From Saccharum officinarum (lineage: Eukaryota; Streptophyta; Magnoliopsida; Poales; Poaceae): a DNA stretch of 64,000 bases. Below, in pieces: positions 54,131 through 64,000 of the stretch (the first letter of the stretch is position 1; the number at the start of each line of letters is the position of its first letter). The position numbers and the translations under genes were made by a program. The notes beneath the pieces are model-generated. The model was not told the origin of the DNA. It searched no databases and worked only from the letters and a program-made list of their open reading frames with translations. Where the stretch lies: NCBI GenBank assembly GCA_020631735.1, contig CM036209.1, positions 500,743-564,742 of the forward strand. Reading direction: 5' to 3'.

Positions 54131-57100
54131 GTCAATTACAAAGCCGGAGGAAGGCATTGGGTGCTTGATAGTGGGTGCACTCAACATATGACTGAAGACT
54201 CTTGTATGTTCAATTCAATTGATACAAGTCAAAATGGTGGTTTTGATGCTATCACTTTTGGCAACAATAAGAAAGGCAAGGTCAAGGGGCTTGGTAAAAT
54301 TGCTATCTCAAATGACATGAGCATATCTAATGTGTTGCTAGTTGAGAGCTTAGATTTCAATCTTTTATCGGTGGCACAACTTTGTGATCTTGGCTTCAAG
54401 TGCATATTTGGTAGTGATGATGTTGAAGTCATAAGTGTTGATGGATCAAACTTGATATTCAAAGGATTTAGACATGGTAGCTTATACTTGGTTGACTTCA
54501 ATGATAGTGAGACACAATTGACATCATGCTTGCTTAGTAAATCTAGTATGGGTTGGTTATGGCATAGAAGGCTTGGTCATGTTGGAATGAAACAATTGAA
54601 CAAACTTTTGAGGCATGACTTAGTTAGAGGATTGAAGGATGTCACTTTGAGAAGGATAAACTATGTAGTGCTTGTCAAGCCGGCAAACAAGTTGGAAATA
54701 CACATCCTAGTAAGAGTGAGATGAGCACATTAAAAGCATTTGAGCTATTGCACATGGACTTGTTTGGGCCAACAACATACACTAGCATTGGTGGCAACAA
54801 GTATGGTTTTGTGATAGTGGATGACTACACTAGATACACTTGGGTGTTCTTTCTCTATGACAAGAGTGATGTACATGATCTATTCAAATCTTTTATCAAG
54901 AGGGTGCAAAATGAGTTTGAGACTACCATCAAGAAGATTAGAAGTGACAATGGTAGTGAGTTCAAGAATACAAGAATTGAAGATTTATGTGATGATCTTG
55001 GAATTGGACATCAATTCTCACCAACATACACTCCTCAATCCAATGGTGTAGTTGAAAGGAAAAATAGAACTTTGATTGACATGGCTAGATCAATGCTTAG
55101 TGAATATAATGTGAGTCATTCATTTTGGAGTGAAGCTATCAACACGGCTTGCTATTGTAGCAACCGTCTCTATTGCCATGGGAAGCTTGGGAAGACACCA
55201 TATGAGCTATTGAATGGAAGAAAGCCCAACATTGCATACTTTAGAGTGTTTGGTTGCAAATGCTATATTCTCAAGAAAGGCACTAGATTGAGCAAGTTTG
55301 AAAAGAAATGTGATGAAAGGGTTCTTACTTGGTTATTCTACCACAAGCAAAGCATATAGAGTTTGGAATCTCACAAATGGCACCTTGGAAGAAGTTTATG
55401 ATGTTGAGTTTGATGAAACCCAAGGGTCTCAAAATGAAGCTCAAAACCTTGATGATGTGAGAGGAGATCAATTGTCAAATGCAATGAAGAACATGGACAT
55501 TGGTGACATAAGGCCGAGGCAAGTTGATGATGATGATATTCATGTGATCAACCAAAGTGTGCAAATTGATACAAATCAAGCAAGCTCTAGTGGTTCTCAT
55601 GATGAAGTGCAAGATCAAGGTCAAGCTAGTGGAAGTAACCAACTCCCAATACTCCAACCTACTAGTATTGCTAGAGATCATCCATTGGATCAAATCATTG
55701 GTGGAATTCAAAGTGGTGTTCAAACTAGATCAAGGCTAGCATCCTTTTGTGAGCACTACTCATTTGTGTCACTTGAAGAACCTAAGAAAATAGAAGATGC
55801 ATTGAAAGATTCCGATTGGGTAAATGCCATGCATGAAGAGCTAAACAACTTCATTAGAAATCAAGTTTGGGAACTAGTTGAAAGGCCAAGGAACTACAAT
55901 GTGATTGGTACTAAGTGGGTCTTTAGAAACAAGCAAGATCAAGATGGTGTAGTTGTAAGAAACAAAGCAAGATTGGTTGCACAAGGTTACACACAAGTTG
56001 AAGGTCTTGACTTTGGAGAGACATATGCACCGGTTGCAAGATTGGAGGCAATTAGAATCTTATTAGCATATGCTTGTGCACACAATATCAAGCTCTATCA
56101 AATGGATGTCAAGAGTGCATTTCTCAATGGCTACATAAATGAAGAAGTTTATGTTGAGCAACCTCCCGGTTTTGAAGATGACAAGAAGCCCAACCATGTT
56201 TACAAGCTAAAGAAGGCATTGTATGGTTTGAAGCAAGCACCTAGAGCATGGTATGAGAGATTGAGGGACTTTCTTCTCTCTAAAGGGTTCAAGATGGGAA
56301 GGGTTGACACCACTCTCTTCACCAAGAAGCTTGGAAATGACTTGTTTGTGTTGCAAATCTATGTGGATGACATTATCTTTGGATCAACAATCAAGACTTT
56401 TGTGAAGAGTTTGGAAATATGATGGCTAATGAGTTTGAGATGTCTATGATTGGAGAGCTTAGTTACTTCCTTGGACTTCAAATCAAGCAAATGAAGAATG
56501 GCACTTTTGTAAGTCAAGGCAAGTACATCAAGGACATGATCAAGAAGTTTGGATTGCAAGATGCTAAGCCAATGAGCACACCAATGGGCTCTAAATGATC
56601 AATTGGGTATTGATAATAGTGGAAATATGGTAGATCAAAAGCAATACCGGTCCATGATTGGAAGTTTGCTCTATGTCACCGCTTCTAGGCCGGATGTGAT
56701 GTTTAGTGTATGCAAGTGTGCAAGATATCAAGCTTCACCTAGAGAAAGTCACTTGAAAGCAACCAAGAGGATATTGAGATATCTTAAGGGCACTCATGAT
56801 GTTGGATTATGGTTTCCAAAGGGTCTAACTTTGAGTTGATTGGATATTCGGACTCCGACTATGGTGGATGCAAGATTGATAGAATGAGCACAAGTGGCAC
56901 TTGTCAATTGCTTGGAAGGTCTCTTGTTTCATGGTCATCAAAGAAACAAAATAGTGTTGCACTATCTACCGCCGAGGCCGAATACATTAGTGCCGGTAGT
57001 TGTTGTGCACAATTGCTTTGGATGAAGGCCACCTTGAATGATTTTGGAATTAAGTTCAAGAATGTGCCATTGTTTTGTGACAATGAAAGTGCAATCAAGA

Positions 57101-57311
57101 TGACACAAAATCCGGTTCAACATTCAAGAACGAAGCACATTGACATAAGGCATCACTTCATAAGGGACCATCAACAAAAGGGTGATATTAGCATTGAAAG
57201 CATTGGCACGAAGATCAACTAGCCGATATCTTTACAAAGCCACTTGATGAGAAGAGATTTTACAAGTTAAAGAATGAATTGAACATACTTGACTTCTCCA
57301 ACTTGAAATGA
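54131..57311 (+). pseudogene. pol of element D: protease, integrase, RT, RNase H (several frameshifts)
   Basis: Protease: [14 protein letters not shown] (about 54160). Pre-integrase domain: LWHRRLGHVGM (about 54560). Integrase: [18 protein letters not shown] and VVERKNR supply D, D, E (about 54757, 54940, 55050). [46 protein letters not shown], and the catalytic YVDD (about 56362). RNase H: ALSTAEAEY (about 56960), TKHIDIRHHF, ADIFTKPL. Ends at TGA 57309-57311. Frame changes occur near 54655, 55310, 56390, 56600, 56815 and 57215. Nearly all look like single-base gains or losses, with the domain text otherwise intact. Confidence 0.92.
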
Positions 57312-58400
57312 GTGCACCCCCACATTCTTATATGACATGCCTCTCCTCCAACATAGCAAGGTAAAGTTGTTTGGCATATCATTCATACTTTGCTAAGGAT
57401 ATGTTTAGAACATATAGACATATTTGCATGACAAATAGGCTCATTCATGGAAATTAAATGATTTTGATGTATATATGGTACCACTATTGCTTCTATGTTT
57501 GATTGATCTAGTGGTAGCATATGACATGTTTGTGGGCTTGCAAACCTAGTATTGAATCTAGAAAATAAGCTCATGATGTGTAATTCAACATGGTCAAGAT
57601 AACCCTTATACTTTATGAGGTGTGAAAAAGCTTGTCCTTGGATCAAACCGAATTACATATTCTAGGCAAGTAATCTAGATTGAACCATAATTTGGAATCC
57701 CTCATATTGATTGACTTATCTCTCACTAAAATTGGCACCTTTTTGGTGATTGTTGACAAAGGGGGAGAGAAAAGTCACAAAGATATTGCAAAGAGCAAGA
57801 AAGATATAAAAAGGGAGAGAGAAAGCACAAAGATAGAAAAGTCACAAAGAGGGAGAAAGATATAGTAAGGGGAGAGAAAAGATATAGTGAGGAGGAGAGA
57901 AATTAAATTTGAGCACATAAGTAGGGGGAGCAAGCTCATGGATTATTTGTTTTTGTATGTGATTAACATGATGAAATGTTGCATTGCAAAGTTAATTTCG
58001 ATATTCATGATTGAATGGTGTATGCTAGATATAGAACTTGAATGATGTTTTGTTAAGAGTAGCTTTACAGTGGTATCTAGACACCTTTGCTTTTAATATT
58101 GATCTCACAAAGTACTTTAGTGTTTATGATCTTTACAAGTGATGTATTACAAGTGGTGTCTAGCTACTTCGATGCTAAGGATGGTATATAAAGGCAACTC
58201 CGATTGGTATCACGCTTCAAAGGTCCATTCTATATACCTTAGCATCAATTTGATAGTAGTAACTCTCCCAAATTTCAAATCCATACATATGTGCACAATT
58301 GAACCAAACTCATGGAAGCACATATGTAGGGGAGCTAATACTATCAAAATTGAAAATTGATTTCATTTCATATCTTTGTGATGGTTGTCATCAATTACCA
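57312..58400 (+). other. pol-to-LTR spacer of element D, with a long purine-rich stretch
   Basis: No ORF of note. At about 57757-57900 there is a purine-rich tract starting ACAAAGGGGGAGAGAAAAG, with repeated GGGAGAGAAA and AAAGATAT strings. It corresponds in position and text to the upstream tract in element A. Confidence 0.6.
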
Positions 58401-58412
58401 AAAAGGGGAGAT
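58400..58412 (+). other. terminal polypurine tract of element D
   Basis: AAAAAGGGGAGAT is directly before the LTR start TGAAAGCC. Confidence 0.85.
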
Positions 58413-59203
58413 TGAAAGCCAAGTTTGGTTTTGGTAATTAATGACACCAAGTTGCTAATGCCATGTGTTAAGTGTTTGAGTTAGGCATAAGCAACGCATG
58501 TGATGAAAGTGTACGTGGCAAGGAGTGGTGGCCACAAGATCACAAAGAAATGGTGCATGGACATGAAATGACGATCATGGTGGAGATGCACATAATATGA
58601 TGAACTTGATGATCAAGTGGAGGAGAAAGATCTAAGAGCGCAGGCAAAGGTATAACCATAGGGTTTTCCTTTTGCCGGTCTAAGTTGAGTAGAGAAGTGA
58701 TTGACCGGATTTAGGATACATAGTCGACTATCAAGAGGGGCAATCACGGTTAGCTCGGGAATCAAGTGCCACTAGATCAATGTCTTGAGCATATGCATTA
58801 GGATCTAGTTGAGAGCTAACATAACGCCTTGGAAAATGTTTGTGAATATGCTAACACACATGCACTTTGGTGGTGTACACTTGGTGGTGTTAGCACATTT
58901 GCGAAGGCGGTGGTGTTTGAGCGGTAAATAAGGGGTTTGGGTTTCGCTCTCCCCTCCCGCCGAGCGTGCGAGCGCGGGATTCAGGCGTTTTCGAGAAAAT
59001 GAAAATGCCTATTTTCTATTGCGCCGGAGGCGAGAAAAGGTGGCGAAAGTCCGAAATATTTTTCACTGAAAAACGGCGATCGACGCTGCACCGGACGCGG
59101 TCTCGGTTTGACCGACGCGTCCGGTCAGTTCAACGCGGCGCGAGCGCTAGGTTTGTGACCGGACGCGGGTCTGGCCTGACCAGCGCGTCCGGTCAGTAAA
59201 CTG
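58413..59203 (+). repeat. 3' LTR of element D, cut by gap
   Basis: Matches 50032-50823 from the first base to the gap. Differences are mostly one-base insertions or deletions. Confidence 0.92.
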
Positions 59204-59303
59204 NNNNNNNNNNNNNNNNNNNNNNNNNNNNNNNNNNNNNNNNNNNNNNNNNNNNNNNNNNNNNNNNNNNNNNNNNNNNNNNNNNNNNNNNNNNNNNNNN
59301 NNN
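59204..59303. other. assembly gap (100 N)
   Basis: Exactly 100 N. About 1.2 kb of LTR should be missing, plus whatever followed. The right flank is unrelated. Confidence 1.
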
Positions 59304-59332
59304 CCAAACTTTTTCACCAACTAAACAAGCCC
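59304..59332. mobile_element. MITE end fragment
   Basis: CCAAACTTTTTCACCAACTAAACAAGCCC is the reverse complement of the left end of the MITE at 13351. The rest is in the gap. Confidence 0.6.
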
Positions 59333-60484
59333 TTGGTGTATTGGCTTAGCATGATGAGTTGATGACGTGTGACTGCCCAAACTTGTGAATGCAATATAAT
59401 GTTTCAATAGGAAACATGTATCAACAGTCAACTTCAAAGTCTTCAACTCGTCCCGTCGTCCACTGCACTGCTGGGTCGGACATGGCCTTGTGCTCCGCCA
59501 CCACACCAGCTCAGGAATTATTCGCCCTGGTAGTTAGTACTCGCTTGGAAGATTGCAGCAACCGGCAGTTAACCGCAACATGGTTAATAATGTGATCCAA
59601 AAATTCAGAATGTTCACTGTAAGGAATGTCAATGTCAAAGGGTTGAAACATGGGGAAGATGTTAATTATCAATTAATCTCTGGAACCTAATAGCTTGAGA
59701 AAACAAACATATAACAAGAGTCTTTCCGACATAGAGAAGATTGAGGAAGCTTGTGTAAACCTCAGTGAAGATTATCAAATTACACAAACTTCATCCGGTG
59801 GTTCAACTTTCAAGCGTTAAAATAAGAAAATGGATGTAGATTAATCAAGAAAGGGACTTATGCATAGTTGAACCACATACTACCTATATAAGATTCCAAA
59901 AGTACAAACACCAGAACCTATATCCATTTTAGTTGAGAAAAAAACATTTGGTGCATAGGTACATAATAAGTTTACGTCAGCATCGGCTAGCCAAAGTTTA
60001 ACAGTAGTAACCTGTGCTATCAAACACATCAACATCATTTGAACTCACAATTACATCAGGATTCATGAACACGCTATGCTCATTGATTCCCTCTCTACTG
60101 ATCATTCACTTGCCATTGTAATCATATAATTCTTAAGATGGAACACAATTGCTTATTTAACCGCCTTTGCTTCCAGTTTGTCCATCAGGTTCAGTTAACC
60201 TGACATATCATATATATTTGGTACTTTTAAGTTGCCCGTATGGCATTTATGCTGTGCCTGTAGGATGAACAGGTCCCAACATTTACTCCATTTTTTTTTC
60301 ACTTTGTCAGCTAATAGCCATACACGTTTAGCTGGTCATTAACAATGGGAAATGTACACTATCCATAATCCATACTATGTTTTATATGTGCTGTTCGCCT
60401 GCTTGCACAGTTGCACACAGCCTGCTTGAGGTATCACGTGTTTGGGTGTAATACGTTGCCCTGATGGCAACAACAGTGCCTGTA
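59333..60484. other. no recognised gene
   Basis: Mixed-composition intergenic DNA between the gap and element B. No domain, terminal repeat or splice pattern that I can support. CTGTA at 60480-60484 is the likely target duplication of element B. Confidence 0.45.
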
Positions 60485-62095
60485 TGAAAGCATCTAGGCT
60501 TCGTGTTGGTTTCGACAATTAATGACAACACATAATTACCATGACTAACGTGTGTTTTGCAGAAACGTTGGTAAGTTAGGTCATGGAGATGATAACTGCT
60601 TTGGGCAATATGGTATTCATGTCACTTGATGGAAATCGTTTCGGTTTTCAAAGGATCAACGATAAGATTAAGGACGGTTAGTTCCGGATGTCAAGGTGTT
60701 GAGATACATCTGGAATAGTCGTTAGGATCTTTGTTTCTTCCTTTGACCGTACTATGAAGAGGGCATGAGCGAGTAGCTTGACCTAGGTGAGTCCTGTGTT
60801 TAGGTGTGGTGCACACTTGTCAAACTTAGCACTAGATAGCTCGAGAAAAGCTCAGATTTCAGTTAGAAGCAACTTGGTTCAAGTTGCATCGCGTTTAGAA
60901 GACGTTTGAGCCGTTTACCTATGACCGGACGCGTCCGGTCAGTACTAAATCTTCACTGCGTTTTCAGCTGATCGACCGGACGCGGTCCTTGAGAGGACCG
61001 GACGCGGTGGTCAGTCTGACACGTGTTCAAGAAGGTAAACAGCGTAATCGGACGCGACTGTGAAATGATCGGCGCGTCCGGTCATGTTCCAGTAAGGTCC
61101 CGTGGTGACCTGACGCGTCCGGTCACCTATGATCGGACGCGGTCATGCGTCACGTCAGTTTTCCCCAGAGAGCTCTTGCATGATCGGACGCGTCCGATCA
61201 TCCCTGATCGGCGCGTCCGGTCATCTCAGCTGGCGCGTCCAGTCATCACCGATCAGCTCGTCCGGTCACTCAGCACAGTTTCCGTTATCCGACCGTTACA
61301 CCTGACCGGCGCGTCCGGTCATATCGACAGGCGCGTCCGGTCAGTGCGCGTCTGGCTGTTTCGAAAGGTAACGGTTGGATTTGTTTGGGGGTCTATAAAT
61401 ACATCTCCTCCACCTCTTTTAGAGGTCTCTTGCTCATTTGTTCAGCTGAAAAACACCTTTAGAGTGCAAGGAAGTGCAAGAGCCCTAGTGGGATAGAGAT
61501 TTACGAATCAAAGTTTGAGAATCCTCTCTAGTGACAAGAGTCTAGCAAGTGTGCATCCATCTTCTCATTAGGCTTGTTGTGGTCAAGTGAGAGTTCTAGC
61601 TTTTACTCTTGGTGATCGCCATCACCTAGACGGTTTGGTGGTGATTAAGAGTTTGTGATCATCCGACGAGATGTGGGCGACCCAACTCAAGTTATGAGCG
61701 GTTTTGGGTGATTCGCCGCGACGGAGTGTCGAAGAATCAACCCGTAAAGAGCACTTGATCCTTGCGCGGATCAAGGGGGAGCTACACCCTTGCGCGGGTG
61801 CTCCAACGAGGACTAGTGGGGAGTGGCGACTCTCCGATACCTCGGCAAAACATCGCCGTGTTCCTATCTCCTACTTTCAAGCATTTACTTTCTTGCATTA
61901 CTTTTATTGCTTGTTTACTTTCCTAGAATTGCCTTGCTAGTCTAGGATTGAACTTAGGGTGCAAAACTTTTATCGGTAGAATCACAAGGAACACAAGTAG
62001 GCACTAGGGGTGAAGTTTGGCTTGTAGGATTTAATTCTTGCAATTAATTTTTAGAAAAGCCAATTCACCCCCTCTTGGGCATCTTGATCCTTTCA
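60485..62095 (+). repeat. 5' LTR of element B (1,611 bp)
   Basis: Starts TGAAAGCATCTAGG and ends GATCCTTTCA. The palindrome array lies at about 60920-61345, with CTATAAATAC at about 61391. It is about 100 bp shorter than the A LTR, partly through fewer or shorter palindrome sites. Confidence 0.92.
60920..61345. promoter_or_regulatory. U3 array of GACCGGACGCGTCCGGTC-type palindromes (element B LTR)
   Basis: At least ten sites, with the complete palindrome at about 60922. The same distance to the TATA box is kept as in the A and D LTRs. Confidence 0.6.
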
Positions 62096-62097
62096 AT

Positions 62098-62110
62098 TGG
62101 TATCAGAGTC
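62098..62110 (+). other. primer-binding site of element B
   Basis: TGGTATCAGAGTC lies two bases inside the LTR, a good match to the initiator tRNA-Met type. Confidence 0.88.
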
Positions 62111-62148
62111 GTGTTGCTCTTATTTTAGGCTTTACCGCCTAGAGCAAG

Positions 62149-64000
62149 ATGTCTAATGGGGAAGGACCACCTCTCACTTTTGAGGGAGACGATTTCCATA
62201 TTGGAAAATTCAATGGAGGCGTACCTCGAAGCCATAGATGTTGGGTGCCTTAGAGCCGCAACCGAAGGCTTCCTCCTATAAGGGATCCCACCAACCCAAG
62301 TGGTGACGAGGAGAAATACGACCGGTGGAATGCAAAAGAAAAAATGCAATCTACCGGGCACTAGGCAAAGATATTTTCAATCGTGTGCGAATGCCAAAAA
62401 CGCTCACGAATTGTGGAAAATTATTTGTGCTCCTCCATGAGGGAACTAAGAGTGAGCGTGAGGAACGCTATCATATTGCTTTAAAGAAATAATTCTTTTG
62501 AGAGCTTCCTAAAGAAAAGTGCTAACGAAATGTACACACTCGTTGATGTTCTTGTAGAAGATCTAAATGCTCTGGACTCACTAAAATGAGTCAATCGAAT
62601 GTTGCAAGAGGATCTTGAGTGTTCTTCCCGTTGAGAAGTATGGACACATTGTCACCGTACTTCACCAAAGTGATCTCTCCAACCGCAACACCGACCTCAA
62701 GTATTGGAAAGATCAACGCACATGAGATGTACATGCATATCACTCCGGAAAGAGGGCTCATCATCTTCCAGAAGAAAAGACTTAGCCTTCAAAGCTAGCC
62801 ATGAAAAGAAAAAGAAGAAGGCCAAGCTATGATTGTTGCAAGAAAGTTCTAGTGAAAGTGACATTGATGAAATGCAATCACTTGCACTCATGTGAGGAAA
62901 ACCACCAAGATGCTAAAGAAGCTAATAAGAGTGGCATCAAGTTCGATGGCAAAGAAGAAATTCTTCACTAGTAGCAAAAAGGAAGTCAATCTCTGAAATG
63001 AATTGCTTTCAATTTGGAGAACTGGCCATCTAGCTCATCAATGCCCAAACCTCAAAAGACAAGTACAAGAACAAGTACAAGAGCAAGAAAAATGATTCAA
63101 GTGATGAAGAAGATGACAAAGAAAGAACAAGCCATACAAGAAGAAAGATGGCAAGAAAAGAGAATTCTACAAGAAGAAGAAGGGAGGCAAGGCTTATATT
63201 GTTGGTGATTGGCTCACCGACATTGAATCATCATGTGAGTCCTCCGGCGATGAAAGTGACAATGAAAAAGAGAAGATCGCCGCACTTGTGATTGGGCCAT
63301 CATCATCTTCACCGACATCTTCATCACCACCTTCACCGCCATCTTCACCATCATCTTCTACTACTCATCTATGCCTTATGGCAAAGGGTGATCGAAAGGT
63401 AAAAATAGTGATAGTGATGATGATGATAGTGATAGTGATGATGAATATGATGCTCCCTCTTATGATGAACTAGTAAAATTGTTAAATAAATATTCTAAAA
63501 TCATAAGGAGGACTAGAAATGAAAATGATGAGCTTCAATATGAAAATGAATCACTCTCATCTAAGCTTGAAAGTGCACATAAGACTAGGGATGAGCTCAT
63601 AGATCAAAATGAAATTATGTCTTCTTCTCTCAAAGAGCTTAAAACCTCTAACAAGGAGCTTAGAGATAAACATGATAAAATTGAGAAGAAGCATGGTGAA
63701 CTCATCACTAGGCTAAACTTGCTAAAAGAAGAATACACCGCCTTGAAAATTAATTATGATACTCTTATTGTTGCTAATGAGCTTGCTCTTGAGACACATG
63801 ATGCTACTAACCAAATTGTTAAGATTGATATAGCTACATCATGTGATGACTTGATTGTTGAGAACTTTGAGCAAGGCTCTAGCGGCAAAGGCAAGAGTGT
63901 GGTTGAGGCCAATGACTATGATGAGTATGTCAAGCTCAAGAGTGAAAATGAGATGCTTAAAGTTGAGAACAAGAAGTTGTTGGCTTTGAAAAGCAAGCTT
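62149..64000 (+). pseudogene. gag of element B (many small frame breaks), continues past window
   Basis: ATG at 62149-62151 opens MSNGEGPPLTFEGDD, as in SIRE-type Gag. The text is then recognisable only by switching frames often: AHELW near 62400, EREERYH near 62455, the zinc-knuckle region near 63000-63045 with its second Cys codon altered, Ser/Asp repeats near 63410-63450, and the coiled coil from about 63480. The last 500 bp match 34480-35000 of element A closely. Untranslatable as assembled. Confidence 0.8.

Larger units (their letters stand above)
50032..59203 (+). mobile_element. Ty1/copia element D (SIRE/Maximus type), nearly complete
   Basis: 5' LTR, primer site, long Gag, pol, polypurine tract and the first 790 bp of the 3' LTR before the gap. 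It is a different family from A and B (LTRs share only general layout and the palindrome motif). Unlike A, it has no recognisable extra ORF in its 1.1-kb pol-to-LTR spacer. CTTCG before the 5' LTR is the likely target duplication; the right copy is lost in the gap. Confidence 0.93.
60485..64000 (+). mobile_element. Ty1/copia element B (same family as A), 5' part
   Basis: Complete 5' LTR, primer site and about 1.85 kb of gag; the rest is right of the window. LTR and Gag closely match element A and so show what A's missing 5' end should look like. Confidence 0.92.

Overview
This is a grass nuclear-genome window, probably from a panicoid of the sorghum/sugarcane/maize type (inferred from SIRE-type copia elements, Stowaway/hAT-like MITEs, and GC-rich first exons next to AT-rich introns). 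It contains three 100-N assembly gaps at 13805-13904, 33794-33893 and 59204-59303. About three quarters of it is transposable-element DNA. Only three ordinary host genes are supported, all between about 6.9 and 26.6 kb.

Layout. 1-5318: 3' part of a Ty3/gypsy chromovirus (H2C2, integrase, chromodomain) with a very long 3.86-kb LTR. It sits inside an older, related LTR on the minus strand (5319-6694). 6878-13.27 kb, minus: PHD-finger/AIPP2-like gene with a C-terminal EAR motif; the reconstructed exons sum to a frame-consistent 803-aa protein. 13.3-14.4 kb: tandem MITEs, a gap and the end of a copia LTR. 15.0-19.2 kb, plus: RICESLEEPER-like domesticated hAT transposase with a 5'-UTR intron. 19632-26.6 kb, minus: GH27 alpha-galactosidase-type gene, 13 solid exons plus a poorly fixed first exon. 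26.9-30.8 kb: a diverged tandem segmental duplication, each copy with its own insertion. 31.5-33.3 kb: Stowaway MITEs, one containing a hAT element that itself contains a SINE.

From 33.8 kb on nearly everything is nested retrotransposons: copia element A (33894-44992, SIRE/Opie type, with gag, pol, an extra env-position ORF and a 3' LTR); a minus-strand LINE (45028-47085) carrying two MITEs; a Reina-like gypsy element (47086-50031) cut by copia element D (50032-59203, a second SIRE-type family with both LTRs); and copia element B (60485 to window end), same family as A.

The most interesting signal is a CpG-rich palindrome, GACCGGACGCGTCCGGTC and close variants. It is clustered in the U3 regions of both copia families about 50 bp upstream of the LTR TATA box, and again inside element A just upstream of the extra ORF. 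It looks like a shared upstream promoter array and suggests that the extra ORF has its own promoter. Other points: premature stops that all fit C-to-T change, an acceptor-like site at the gag/pol junction of both copia families, a two-knuckle Gag, and an indel-biased error pattern suggesting that many frameshifts come from the assembly.
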